A DNA stretch of 64,000 nucleotides, taken from assembly GCA_038501785.1 (NCBI GenBank), contig JBAMJR010000040.1:6993501-7057500 (forward strand), written 5' to 3'. The stretch is from Myoxocephalus aenaeus (lineage: Eukaryota > Chordata > Actinopteri > Perciformes > Cottidae). Shown here in pieces: positions 24,680-37,923 of this stretch. The notes beneath the pieces are model-generated. The model had not been told where the DNA came from. It saw only the letters and a list, made by a program, of their open reading frames with translations, and did no database searches. Numbering within the stretch: position 1 is the stretch's first letter; the number at the start of each line of letters is the position of its first letter. The translations under genes and the position numbers were made by a program.

Positions 24680-25088
24680 GGGGCGCAGCTTTTCCAGCCC
24701 AGGAAACTCACGGACAAACTGCATGCGTTGGAAACCATCTCAATCGATGCTCCCCAGCCAATCAAACCGGTGCATTCCAGAGAAAGGTTATTCCACATGG
24801 CCTGATGATGATCATTAACTGAATTCCCTTTTATCAATACCGCCCCTTCCAGTTCTCATATATTACTCGCTTTCACCTGCTAAAACCTGCACCTATCCTC
24901 CACTACGACCCTCAGCTTCTCCAGTTTTCTTTCCTTTCTTTCTTTGTTACAAAAAATGTCCTGTTTGTTTGTTTTGTTTACTTTGTCTTTCATTTTTGTT
25001 CCGCTTGTCATTGTCTACTGTCCATATTGTAAAGCGTCTTTGTGTATCTTTAAAAGCGCTATATAAGTTGAAATTATTATTATTATTA
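24680..25088 (+). repeat. LINE-like 3' end with (ATT)n tail
   Basis: The block GTAAAGCGTCTTTGTGTATC, then AAAAGCGCTATATAAGTTGA, ending in AATTATTATTATTATTAA, is the 3' terminus I recognise from very common fish retroposons. The tail boundary (about 25025-25088) is the well-supported part. The left limit is a guess, since no reverse transcriptase is recognisable, consistent with 5' truncation. Confidence 0.55.
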
Positions 25089-25724
25089 ACTTGCTAGGTA
25101 AAATATTGTTATACGTCCAAAACAACACAAAGTTAGACTCAAGTTGTAAGAAAAAAAACATATTTCAATTGGAAGCGCATCATGCAACAACCTGTAAAGC
25201 CAGCACTGTTTTTTAGAGACGCTGACACGTCGCAGTTATCTTTGAGCAGCAGTGAAGCATTTTCACTTTCAGCTGCCTCTGCCCGCCAGAGTGTGACAAC
25301 TTGGCTGAAGCAGCCAGAGCAATTACGCAAAAAAAAAATTATAATCTCAAAAGGCATAACTTGACAACAGCTTGAATTATACCGCTGTTATTTCTCCTCC
25401 CCAGACCCCTGGCCTGCTTTATTAGCACTATTAGCACCGAAACTACGGGGCTCTGGGAGCGTCAAAATGTCACTGGATCCCTTTGACTTGCATCCCTGCT
25501 GGGGAATACGCGCCACCAAATGTCACTTTGTAACCACAAGACGCTAACAGAAGACGTCTCCTTCTATTCAAGTCAGGAGCACGCGGATGTGCACACGAGC
25601 ACACGCACACGCACGACTCCCATTTATTCGCCGGCGCTGCATTCTGTATTCTTGTCAGATAGTTAGACAGGGCACAGGGCTTCTTTTTCTTCTGCCGTCA
25701 GTCGGGTTGGGCTGGCATGGTCGC

Positions 25725-25750
25725 ATGTGTGTGTGTGTGTGTGTGTGTGT
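25725..25750. repeat. (TG)13 microsatellite
   Basis: A short pure TG run in unique sequence. Confidence 0.95.
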
Positions 25751-27537
25751 TTGCAGGATTGGAGCCTCTTTAATCTTTCACAAGCGCGATGGACTTGAGT
25801 TTCCCTCTCAGCGCCGCTCACAAGCCACACACACAGTAAGCAGTCCCCTTTTGCTTCTTTACTCTCCATCTATTTTATCCCCCTCTCTTCTTTGCTGTCC
25901 CTCATGTTAACTTCCTCTCCATCTATCTCACATGGTTTCGCTCTCATCCTCCCTGCTCCCGCCTCTTTCATCTCCTTACATCTATATCCGGTCCTTTCAA
26001 AAACAAGTGAAACACTCTATCCTGTCTCACTCATTCCAGTAAGTGTCAAACGGGACAGAATAAAATCACTCAGGTGGTACCGGGATAAAGAAATGACAAC
26101 GCGCTCGCTCGCGATGGGTCGTGCGCTTCTGCCCCGTTCGGCAGTTAAAGATAAGATTACATGACTTTTGTGAGGTTCCTCTTCCCTTTCCCTTCGGTCC
26201 CGCTGTGCCACGCCGCCCCCTGAGAATGCCTTCGACATAACTGGGTCTGGCTGTGCGCTACAACAGCAGCAGCAGCAGCTCCACATTCTTGCCCGAGGCC
26301 GATCCTGCAGGCAGAGGCTAATGTGAAGCTAACGACATCCACGCACACAATGTCTTGTGACGGTGCGGTTGCCGGTTGGAGGAGGGATCGTGACTGTGAG
26401 CAGGTCCCGGGCGTATCCGTGCATGTGCATATCCACGCTTGTGAAGAAGCATTCTCGGCCGCCCGTGAGCCTCAAGTCGGGAGGCGGTCCTTCCTGCCGA
26501 AATTAGCAATGAGCAAGAAAGGTGGCACCTCTGCATATTTTTTACTTTCTGTGGAGGAAGATGAGGGAGAAGGAAGACAATTTCCCTGCAGCCAGTGGTG
26601 TTAGGCTGTAAGACTGTTACTGAATAACAGTTTTTATATCAGAGTTTGGAGGGTGTGTGAAGTCAGTGTCACTTCACTGGGATGATGGGATGTCTGGAGT
26701 GCTGTGTGAGGTCAGTCTGAGTGCATTTTGAAGTATTTGTTATTGAAAAAGATCTACGGGAAAGGGCAACATTCTGGCTCTCTAGCGGTACTTGAAAAAA
26801 AGAGGGAGGGAAACGCCTTCGCCGAATAAGTTCACATGGCTGAGCAGCTGGTTCCCATGTCGGCGGGGCCGTGCTCGCGCATTAGAATCATTGCATGGAT
26901 TTGTCTTCATCCCCGGCAGCGTGAAACACGGCCAATAGCTGACAAGAAGAAACAATAACAAATTGCACAATAAAAAAACTAATTCCTGAAGACACCTCTC
27001 CATTTTTTTTCTTGTAGTGGGAAAAAACGGGAAGGTGCAACGACATCATTCTGAATAATAATAATAATAATGAGCAGAGCGCTTGTGTTTGTTGCAGGTA
27101 GAGTGTGTCCTACGGAGCAATGGTCCTTCAGAACAATGGCCCTTTGTTTTCCTGATAACGGGTCGTCGGACAAATGGGCTTTCGGTCCGATGAGACATCT
27201 TTAGGACTATTGGGGTTTATCTAAATAATTTCGGGAAACAAAGGGCAAGCCCATAGGTGGAGCGTAGCCCACACTCCCATCGGCCCCAAACCGGTTGATG
27301 GAAACACGCCTCACCTCTTCCTCTTTTGCGACATTACAAAGCTGTGCTTAAAATTCCCTTTTGACAATTGAATGAAAGCAAGTTGACTAATTCGTAAAGT
27401 ACTGCGAATGACTCATATCTGAAGACAGGCCAACAATAGGCCTGGCGGGCCGATGATGACAGACATTTAAGTTTTTTAAAGAACTCTTCACTTTTGGAAA
27501 ATATGTGACTGCTCTTCTTTTTTCTTTCTATCGTTCT

Positions 27538-27541
<4 letters not shown>

Positions 27542-27619
<78 letters not shown>
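27542..27619. repeat. (TG)38 microsatellite
   Basis: An uninterrupted TG run on the plus strand. A short (AAT)6 tract occurs 480 bp to its left, at about 27055-27072. Confidence 0.98.
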
Positions 27620-28823
27620 GCCCATCATTGCTTTCTGGAGATACCTGAGAGAAAACAAATACAAGGCCAGTAGTATCTCTGGCAGAGAATCACTGACGCT
27701 TCATTGGCTGTCAGTCTAACTCTTCACTCTAAGTGGTGCTTGAAGCGGGATTGCTTTGCCAAACTGCTATTTTCCAAGGTCAACAAATAACCTTCATGCT
27801 TCATTTATAAGCCGATATGAAAGTCGTGAAAGAGCTATGGACGAAATCCAAGCTACTGAGCTTTCATGTCAACAGATCCATATCCATGACAACTGAGCAA
27901 ACTCCATCCACCTCCAGAGAGCGTATGCTATGGTTGAAAGCTCCAGTAAAACAAAAAAGAGCTAAGAAGTGTACCTCCGAGTTGGAATTGTTTGCAGTAG
28001 CAATAATACTGGAGCAGTAAAAACTGAGAATACTACTGCAGTGGTAGTATTTTTTGTTAGATAACAAACAGCTCATGCTCCTCCTGAACAAGTAGTAATA
28101 ATGTAGTCAGAGGATCTCAATAGCCTGTCAGACACAATGAAGCAGCTTCTTGGTGTGGAATGGTGCCATGTGACGGTGAAGATCAACGGAGAGAGAGACA
28201 GAGAGGATGCCCAGATAGGACTGCTGAGCTACTGTTTCCACACTCCAACCATAATAGTTTTATCTCGACAGTCTGAGAGGATGACTAGTGAGGACAAATC
28301 TTCATCTCTCGAGCCCTATCAATGATATGTGTGTGTGTATTTACATCTACGCGGCGTTTCACTTCCCCTCGCAGTATCTGATTTGGCGCCACCGTACCCC
28401 TCTCACTCGCTCCTCAGAGCTTTATAAAACAATAGCCTTCCTCCTTTGTTTCTCCCTTTCTCTCTCTCTCTCTCTCCGCCCATCTGACCCTCTCTCATCC
28501 CACTTCTCTTCGTCTTTTCACACACTCTCTCTCTCTTTTGCTTTTTCTCCCCGCCTTGATGTACCAGCTCAGCTGACACGCCTGATCGGCCAAGCAGAAC
28601 ACACTTGTGTATAACTCAGCTTAGCAGCGTGCCTAGGTGTGAGTGTTCGTACGTGTGTGTGTGTGTGTGTGTTTGCCCTGCAGTGAGTAGTGAAACTACC
28701 GCTAAACTAGCTCAATTTGTCAAGAGCTGAGAGGTGTAGGCCTCGAGGACCACTGTACCGCTGTCTTCAAGGTAAACAGAGCAGTATGGATTGAAAAGGA
28801 AGGAAAAGAAAGAAATGCTACGC

Positions 28824-29027
28824 ACACACACACACGCACACACACACACACACACTCCCTATGTACACACAGACACATACACGATTCTGTAGTTTCGGAT
28901 CAGCCTGACTGAAGCAAACACCAGGAAGGAGAGGATACTTCATCACTGCCACTCCTTCAGCGTGTATGTGTGTGTGTGTTGACTTTGACAAAGAGCGGTC
29001 AAGACCCCGATGTTGACTGAGCATTTT

Positions 29028-29093
<66 letters not shown>
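28824..29093. repeat. CA block then TG block (28824-28855 and 29030-29093)
   Basis: A CA tract and a TG tract separated by about 175 nt, with a short TG run between (28966-28979). Their opposite orientation gives an inverted repeat that could fold in RNA. Confidence 0.93.
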
Positions 29094-29094
<1 letters not shown>

Positions 29095-29314
29095 AACAGG
29101 AGGCTGCCCCACCTCGGTAAGACGACAACTCATTATTAAAGGGGGTAACGCGTATAAATTATCGGCCGCTGCCCCAAATGAACTGAATAAAGAAAACAAT
29201 GTCACGGCGCGGTCACAGGGTGAACGTCTACTGAGCGAATGATAAATGTATCCCTCTTCCTTTCTCTTTGCTCTCCTGCGCTGGCCCATTGCCATGCCGA
29301 TTAATTCCAGGGCC

Positions 29315-29316
<2 letters not shown>

Positions 29317-29355
<39 letters not shown>

Positions 29356-29362
29356 GAGAGAC

Positions 29363-29440
<78 letters not shown>
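29317..29440. repeat. Compound (GA)n array with higher-order structure, 124 bp
   Basis: GA runs are broken by GACA and by two copies of AGAGAAATACAGAG, suggesting that a compound unit was duplicated in addition to dinucleotide slippage. All purine except for a few bases on the plus strand. Confidence 0.96.
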
Positions 29441-29441
<1 letters not shown>

Positions 29442-30558
29442 AATGAGTGGCAACGACAATCGACAACCTTCCCCGAAAGACACGCAAATATGAATACACA
29501 GTTTCACCCAAAGTTACGGGTGAGTGATGAGTTACTCCTGTTAGTTTGTGAGGCGATGCATCGCGGGCGAGCAGTTAAAAAGACAGGAGAGGCGTGAATT
29601 ATTAATCTGTGCTGGTAAAATAACAAGAAGTGCAAAGAAGTTCTTTAATTCATTCATCTCTGACTGATATCCGACGCAGCAACTTCCCACCCGACCTCGT
29701 TCCCCTCCTGGCTCCTCGGTCACAGTCACTGAGGACACGACTCAGCAAAGTGACCTCAGCTTGCCTCGGAGACGACGAAGACTCTGGATAACCAGCGGCG
29801 ACTCAGACACATCAGACCGGAGTCGGCTCAATGACACGTCGAAAGATTGACAGGCGTAATCATTCAGGATAAATTCTCCATTTATTGCACACTTGCTGTA
29901 AATGTGGCGGCCGGAACGTCACTTTGTGCCTTTGTTGAGACAATAACAATGCATGCAATTTAGAGAGTAGCTACTATGCAGTAGAAAATATATATAAATG
30001 TCTCTAAATGTATATATCTATTGTCGAAAGACTACTTCTAGGACTTATCTAGGACTCAAAGAGATAAACCAGTGATTGAGCATTGCACTTCTATTACGTT
30101 TGAGATCACAAGCGACAGTAAAAAGGAAAAAACAAAAAACAAATGGAGCATGATCGAACATATCCTTGTTTTAAGTAACAGAAGAAAAAACACAATATTC
30201 TGCATTTCCCACAATGCAACAAGCAGTATCCTTTTTGGTTGACCCTTGCTGTGTGGTAAAAGCACACGGCTGTCAAACTCCATGTCTTCAGTTGGAACGA
30301 GGTCGTGAGTTGGCGGCCGACGCAGCTAACATGCTACGTCTGATGTAGCTTGTCACTGAGACAGGTGCTACCCGATGCCATTGTCCTCTCTCTCCTGTTC
30401 GCTCTCCTCGTCTCCCCTGCTTTTTTCTTTCTTTCTCTTTTTTGTCTCGGGAACAGAGAGAGCAGCGGACAGTCAGATTAATGACCTCGGCCTCTAACAC
30501 ACTCTGTCTTCCCTTTTATGTCTATCTGCAGGAGCCTCACAGACGCAGTGGTATGAGA

Positions 30559-30581
30559 CACACACACACACACACACACAC
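30559..30581. repeat. (CA)11 microsatellite
   Basis: A short CA run on the plus strand with no other feature nearby. Confidence 0.93.
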
Positions 30582-30779
30582 GGCTCTGGCAAAACGAGAG
30601 CAGCACTCATATTTCTGCACTGTCTGTTCTCCTGCCGTGACCGTCGTTCATCTCCACTTTTGCATATTTGTCGCAGCTGAAGTAGAAGTCACTTCCTCTG
30701 GCAAACGGGCAGGAAGTCAGACGGGTGGCGATGCTTTGGCGTATTAGCACAGGTGGCAAATCTCGTTGCAAGGCAAAAG

Positions 30780-31000
30780 ATTCTCTGTCTAAATGTCTGT
30801 GTGTGCCCTTCGCATATCTGGAGAACCGCTCATCCGATCCACTTGCCACTTGGGCACCCCGGGTGTACCGCTGGGGGACCCTAGGGAGGGCCGGTTGTCA
30901 AAATTGTGTGCAATTTTGACGCGTTCAGTATGAATAAACAAGCAAACAGCGCTCTGCTCAGAAACAGGGAGCATACTGGACGTTTCATAGTCCAGTATGT
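30780..31000. repeat. Dispersed teleost repeat (GAGAACCGCTCATCCGATCC type)
   Basis: The sequence around GGAGAACCGCTCATCCGATC, CACTTGGGCACC and GTACCGCTGGGGGACC is a repeat I recognise as frequent in fish genomes. The downstream part includes a small perfect stem, CAAAATTG then TGTG then CAATTTTG, at about 30899-30918. No protein is encoded. Confidence 0.5.
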
Positions 31001-32807
31001 CTTTCGCAGCTTCATTGACCGCAGTTCACTCTACAGCCACACTTCTTCCTCTCCCTGGAGTCAACTCGAGCCGACAGCCAACCGGAAGCACGATCGAACC
31101 GGAGTGTATTTCACCGATGTGACCGCGAGTCCGCTGCGACTTGGTCTTGTTCCTGCCCCCCTGAGTAACTTTGTATTTTCCCAGCTGGAGCTCTTGTAGC
31201 ACTAACTGACAAAACTAATATAGTCATGCCAGCGAAAATACCTCTTCTAAACAAATCCATGCTCTGCCTTAAAACCGCAGTTTTGATGTCAGAGCCAGCG
31301 ACTCTTGTTCACCACGTCGGTGTGTTTTTCAGGGAGCCGGTGAGGTGAAATGGGGGAGCCGGGCAAACCTTTCACTCGTTTTCTAACTGTGGATGTCGGT
31401 TTTCCAGAAGTAAAAGCCATGCCTTTAAAGTGAAGTGAAGATCGAAAGACAGCACAGTGTACTTGTACATGTGCACGACGTCTGTTCAATGTGGAGCTCT
31501 CGATTCCGAATGCTGATGTGATAAATGAATAATAATGCATCATATCCCGATTGTTAGATTGTGTGAGTCAAATTTGAATCAGCGGCGGAACCAGTAACAT
31601 CGCTCCGACAAGTTAGTACTCCAATGGTTTCCTCTGAAGTAGAAGTACACAGGACGTAGAGTACTCTACGTACGTGGAGTTGTGTATTTGAAGTCCTTTT
31701 CGTTTGTAGTAATTCAACATTTTCCATATCAACATTGTAATAAATCTATAGCTGTTCGTGGGGCATGTTGTCTACCCCCCCTTCTGACTTGGGTGTGTGA
31801 GGGTGGGCGTGTTTCTGAGGAGGACGGTTGTCGAGCGGTTCTCCAGGAAAGCCGCAAGCAGCGGCAAACACATGCCAGGCATCTGGCCCGTTCTGAACAG
31901 GCATGTTTTTTTTGTTTTCTTCTTCTTCCGAACGGGCACTGCGCTAGCTAACAACAAAATGTGCATGTCGATTACTGGTACGTGCACGCCCTTGCTATGT
32001 CTGCGCATCTGTCTGCACTCATGTCTGCTTATGCGAGTGTGTGTCGCCCTACTCGGATGTGTAATTACACGGGAGAGACGATAAGGCCGTTTCTTTTCTT
32101 TTTTTTCTTCTTCTTCTTCCCTCCACTCTCCTGTGGGAGCTCACAGCTAATTATAGAGCCAGCGGAGCTTCAAATTGCCATTTAAAACAGCCATACGGTG
32201 GGAGACAATAACACACTCCCCTGGTGGTGTCACCGTTGTGTAGTAAGTGTGTCTGCATGGAGGTCTCGCGGTAGAAGAGATGGCGATAGAGGCAGCAACA
32301 GTGGGGAGAGGGGAAGAAGAAGAAAAAAAAGTACCCTGCAGCTCTGTTAGCCAAAAATGACTGATTCCATGAACGGGAAGTTATATTTCAGGAGGCTGAG
32401 AGGCCTGTGAATTGTACAGTGTAGTCGGCTTTAGGGGCAGATTAAGAAGAAAGGGGCAGATGTGAGAGGTCAACATTATTAAGGTAGGTTTCTTTCCTGA
32501 AATCCTCTGGTTTTCATTTGGATTTCATGGATTTCTACTCTTTACCTGTACTGCTCTCTGCCTAAACAAATTACCCAGTCACTCAGCAGAAGAAGAGTTT
32601 GAATCCAGAGACAATTTTCTACCTTTTATGCATGAAAAAAGGGAGAGAGAGAGAGATAAAGGGAAAGAGAGAGAGGTAGGATGAGGGAGAAAAGATGGGA
32701 AAGGAAGAGAGAATTAACAGAAAGACGGAGTGACGGAGGCTAGAGAAAGGACAAGGGGGGATTTTGTGGTCCGCGGTGGAATGTGCTTTGAAGGAGCGAT
32801 CACTGCC

Positions 32808-32810
<3 letters not shown>

Positions 32811-32884
<74 letters not shown>

Positions 32885-32956
32885 CAATCTTGCTCTGCCT
32901 CTGGCCGGTGCTTTACCCACACAGGAAACCCACCGTACTCTGTCTCTCTCTCTCTG

Positions 32957-33017
<61 letters not shown>
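32811..33017. repeat. Two (CA)n tracts (32811-32883 and 32964-33017)
   Basis: Two long CA tracts separated by about 80 nt that include CTCTCTGTCTCTC. They form the left side of a 600-bp cluster of four microsatellites. Confidence 0.97.
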
Positions 33018-33019
<2 letters not shown>

Positions 33020-33180
33020 TGGACATAATAGCTGCAGGACGTACTGTAGCAGGATAAGATGAGAAAAACCAACATAATGAGTCATCACTCAATTTATGTT
33101 CATTACGACTCTTAATAGTATGTGTATGTGCGGAATGGGAGAGGAGACGGGGAAAGAACATGGGATCATGGCTCTTTGCA

Positions 33181-33183
<3 letters not shown>

Positions 33184-33253
<70 letters not shown>

Positions 33254-33378
33254 GTGTGTGTGTGTGTGCATGTGTGCGTGTGTGTGTGTGTGCGTGCACA
33301 CTTTATTGGCGTGTCTCCTGCCAACACTCCCTCGGGTTTACATGGGCCGTAACTCATGTGTCAATTAATTACCAGCAT

Positions 33379-33415
<37 letters not shown>
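33184..33415. repeat. Two (TG)n tracts (33184-33295 and 33381-33415)
   Basis: The first tract is about 110 bp with GCG and CATG interruptions at its right end; the second is pure. Both are complementary to the CA tracts at 32811-33017. Confidence 0.97.
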
Positions 33416-33417
<2 letters not shown>

Positions 33418-34090
33418 ATAGAGTTACAGTCCATCAGTGTAATGAGTGCAAGAGGAGCTGTCACTAGACACCGGTCCTATCTGTAACTAACACCAGCAGT
33501 CAAGTCAGGTCTGCAATCCCACCCCAATGTACGCATGCCGTTGGCCCACCACCAAAGCATCATGGGAGCTGAAGTTGATAAACGCCCACAAAGTAGCTAT
33601 TGTTATATCTATGTTGAAATGACAAGATGTGCTGTCGGTCAGAGTACATAAACTGTTACATGTTAGAAAGTGGACAGACAATCCCTCAACAAAATTCAAT
33701 TATTCAACGTTTAATATGCAACAGAGCCACTGGCTGGACTCGAATCAGGGACATGGCGGGTATGTATAGCAGGCTTTAGATCCTCGATAATTGGATTTCC
33801 TGATGTCCACACTCTTTTTTCATTTTTGGAATTAGCAGCCAGAGAATGTGCAATGTGTTTACAATGAAGGAAGCACAAGCAGGTAACCTCCAAGTATAAA
33901 CACCTTTTCTTTACTTTCTGGCATCTTCAAACAGCTTTTTTCATGTCCAATATTCAAATGAAACTGATGGATGAAAACCAGCCCCCTAATGTCATTAAAA
34001 AACACAGGACGTGGCGGGCATGGCTATAACACATCGGCAGCCACGGAACGCGCTATGAATCAACAGCACTAGGTGTTTGAAGCCTTGCCT

Positions 34091-34436
34091 GGACAGAGCT
34101 AAATGCTAATGTCAGCATGCTGACGTTCTCACAATGGCAACGCTAACATGCTGATGTTTAGGGAGTATCATGTGTACTTTCTTCGACATTTTAGCTGAGC
34201 ATGTTAACATGCTGCGAGTGCAGCCGAGGCTCATGGGAGTGCTGTATGTTTTGCAGTAATTTGGTCACAAACCAAAGCAACGGAAATATTGGAAAATTCC
34301 ATATTTTGACCGAAGAAGGACTCTGGATATAACTTCAGGGGATCACCACAGACATTAAAGTCATCCTGAGGGAAACATGAATGTCTGTACCAAATGTCTT
34401 GGCGATCCATCGACTAGTTGTCGAAATATTCCACTC
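34091..34436. repeat. Dispersed teleost repeat (ATGCTAACATGCTGATGTTT type)
   Basis: Contains CTAAATGCTAATGTCAGCAT, ACGCTAACATGCTGATGTTT, TTTAGCTGAGCATGTTAACA and, near the end, GTCTGTACCAAATGTCTTGG then CGATCCATCGACTAGTTGTC. This order of blocks is familiar from many fish genomes. The family name is not known to me. The copy is diverged and non-coding. Confidence 0.65.
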
Positions 34437-36611
34437 AAGCGTACGACGATCAACTTCTCGGTGGCGGTAGAGGAAACCCCACTGACCCTTTCTTTACCCC
34501 GCCCACGTGTTTCGAGGCGACACTAAATTCACTAACGACTCTTGATCTGATGCAATGTTTAAAGGTTTTTATGGCGCCAGGCAACGCATTGGGGCTCCAG
34601 TCACAACACAAGGATCTGGTGGGTAAACCGTACTAAACCCAAACTACCCTATTTTATGTGTGCAGAACGGTGTTTACCAACCGTTCACAACCTTTCCAAG
34701 AGGATAAAAAAAAAAGAAGCTTTATGGATGAATTCCTAGTCGACGTTATACTGAATGGCATCAAACTGAAGCAATTTATTGGCGGATGGATTTGTTTAGG
34801 GCATAATATAAATCAATGCTTTGCTGCAAATGTAATTGATTTTGCTTATACTACCGCCTGCAGTATAGTTTACTCACCTTTATATTTACCACATCATCAT
34901 TGGGATAATGCCTGGCTGTAAACCGCAGCTCCTGACTGGAGGCTGAAAGGTTCAACCCTTCCCATTATTGCTGTATAACTGTATTTATGGACACAGGGTT
35001 CTGCCTCTATACCCAGCTCCTAGTCACAGCTGGCGGTAAAGCTTGAGTCTTGCATTGCAAACAGCCGCCCACCCAGCCAGCATGCACCGGTTACAAAACC
35101 AAACAGACCCGGAGGGGGTCTATTTGAATATGAATCAGAACATATGCTTTAAAAAAAACATTTTATTTTTAGAAATACAGTTTTCGGCAAATAAAAAATG
35201 TTCTGTGAGGACTTTTTCTTCCCTTCTTTGCGTTTCCCCCGATGGTCTTTTTATTAGTTATGGCCCTTCCTGTTTCTCTTTATTTCTGTATGCATATACA
35301 CGGAGAAGAAAGAGCCAATGATGAAAAGAAGAGGAAGTGTGTGACAAGAAGTTGTTCAGTTGGTTTGAAGTATCAATGGAGTATAATTCTATCTATAAAA
35401 ATAATATAGCCGGTGACAGCACTAATTTGATCTTCTGGTCTGGACTAATGAGATTTAGATGAATAAAATGGTAGACGTGGCAAGCAAGGAAGTAAGGAAT
35501 GAAGGAAACAGTGATTAAAGGGACATTTCAACAATTAAAATACTGAAATCAATAACAGTTTTCACAGTCATTCCCAAGACATGCGATAAATGACTGACCA
35601 CCAGAATGAATACGCATCAACGCTCATAGATTGACGTGGTTATGTGCTGCCTATTCTGGGATACTATACACAGCTCGACAGAATGTCATCACCTGCTTCA
35701 GCACAGAAAAACTTCTACACAGCAACATGTACGGGCCACAATCCCAATAAAACCACAATCAAAACTGGTCACTAGCTCCAAAGTTTTCACACAAATGGAA
35801 ATCATGACTGAACCCTGTGTTTACAAAACATCTGCACAGAGGGCAGTCCATTAGAACGAGGTCATTTTGCAGTTTAGAAGGGAGGGATAAGAAACAACAT
35901 GAGTGGTTAGAAAAAAGGTAATAGATGCAGAGAAGAAGAACGTGCTCTCTGCCGCTCCGAAACCTTCCAGCACCTCCGCCCGACAGAGCAGGGGTGCCGT
36001 CTGAGTCCCGCCCGCCGGCTGAGCGCTATTCCGGGGCTGATCTCCTGTCACTCCCCCCGAAACCGACCAACTCCGTCACAGCGCTGGGCTTGTGAATGAA
36101 GAGGCGTCAGCGCGGATGTCGGCTGTCGCTGAAGTGACAATGTCATCATTTGAATGTGACCGAAGGGCCCGGGCGGCTGTACGAGGGAGAACGCGTGAGG
36201 GTGCGAGGGCGAGAACTGTCAGCTTAAAACGTGGAGTTGTCAATAGTCATTTGTGTGTTTGTGGGAGTATGTGCGTGTGTTCAGGATGTCAACTTTCCTT
36301 ATCGGAGTGGAAACTGTCGCCAACCAAATAAATACGCTGGCTCTCAGCTGATTTTGACAGATTTAACCTTGCTTTGAACCAAAAGGAAAACTCAAAAAAC
36401 ATGATCTGGATTACTTCGTCATATAGTGACAGCTTGGGGAGAGGTCAGAGCTATGATCTCAATTATTAATACTGTACATATTTTATATTAACGATATAAT
36501 CCCTTATCTGTATCTGTTCAACCAACACAATTATCCGTCTCTGTATGCATTTGTATTGAAGAGAGGAAGTGGGCGTGGCCTACACTGGATGTCGCATGAA
36601 ATCAGGTTCTG

Positions 36612-36712
36612 AGCAGGCGGCAACCTCCGGCTCTGCCAATCCGGTAAATTACCTAAAATGCTCTCTACTGACCAGCAGGGGGCGACTCCTCCGGTTCCAA
36701 AAAGAAGTCAAA
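36612..36712 (-). repeat. Dispersed repeat family member D (partial, reverse)
   Basis: The reverse complement contains GGAGTCGCCCCCTGCTGGTC and AGTAGAGAGCATTTTA, matching the right half of copy A at 23227-23610. Only about 100 bp is alignable by eye. Confidence 0.7.
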
Positions 36713-37853
36713 GACGTATACGGCGTCTCTACGTCACTCCCCGCATTCCAAAAACTATCACTTTCGACAGCCTCGACGGGGGGCTGGGGACGACTGCAGA
36801 ATAGAGCGATCCCTTTTCAATAATGCGTTGAATATGAAACCGCTAACTCGTGAAATTCCCATGTTGTAAACAGAATGAGCATTTTCATCTTGTCGTTATC
36901 CATCATTTGAATCGATTTTAAGAAATACCTAATGGACAGGCGTGTCAATAAAATAGATTTTAATGAGTGCATTGGCTTTATTGTGATGCCACCCTGAAAA
37001 CCAACCTGACATTTTAGAATAGCAGAACATGTCATTGTTCTTGTTCCATCCATAATCATGAATAAAGCTTCTAGGGGCCATTTTTCTTCTCTTTTTTTGC
37101 CTTTTGGTTACTTTGAGAAAAGTACTATAATAATGACGTTTCTAACCCTTTAATAATGTTAAAGTATGCAGGGTTATGCAGGGAAAACAACATGTTTGTT
37201 AAACTGCATGTGTGCATGCATCCAGTGAGTGTTATTATATGCCAGCAGTTGTGTGCTTGTGGTAAGCCGAAGGAGGAATTCAGGCTTGTGTTGATTGCCC
37301 TTTTTTTTTTGCCGTGGGTGGGCCTCGGTGTTGTTGCTGTGCCAGGCAGTAAAAGACACCAATCCAGCACCAAGTGCCCTAATCCCTGCCTCCCCCCTTT
37401 CCTCCCTCCCTCCTTCCTTCTTTCTTTTTCACCAGGTCTCTCATTCCCGATTGCCTTGGCAGGCCGAGAAAAAGACAGAAAGAGAGAGGACGAAGTAACG
37501 AAAAGGGGAATTAGAAAGACATACAGACATTCTGAGAGCGCAGAAGGCGTTGGGACGTTTGGGCCCTGCGGAGACGGGAAGTTATGCGTCAGTAGGGATG
37601 AATGGGGGAGACAAGAGGGAGGGCGGAAGACCGAGCGAGGAGGCATGGAAACGGCCCAGTGGAAAGCATGATGTCATGATTAGTGAGGTGCGACCATCCT
37701 GCAGTCCCACTGGCACCACATGGACGCCATTGGAAAGCGCGCGTACACACACACACACACAGAATGTCCCAGTGTCTGCCTCTAACCGCTCACAGCTGCT
37801 GCAAGAAACAATGCCGCCATTGTCGCTCTTAACCTCAGCCATGGGCATGCAAA

Positions 37854-37854
<1 letters not shown>

Positions 37855-37919
<65 letters not shown>
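37855..37919. repeat. (CA)32 microsatellite
   Basis: An uninterrupted CA run on the plus strand. A shorter one (37745-37761) lies about 95 nt to the left. Confidence 0.97.

Positions 37920-37923
<4 letters not shown>

Noticed and set aside
29026..29511. 161-codon minus-strand frame rich in Ser-Leu
   Set aside because: It is a translation of the (GA)n array and the neighbouring TG tract.
36080..36220. CpG-rich stretch as a promoter
   Set aside because: Moderate CpG only, no TATA or initiator context and no downstream exon that I can recognise.
37125..37671. Overlapping open frames of over 170 codons on both strands
   Set aside because: The two frames mirror each other over purine/pyrimidine-rich sequence, and neither has a recognisable domain or splice context.
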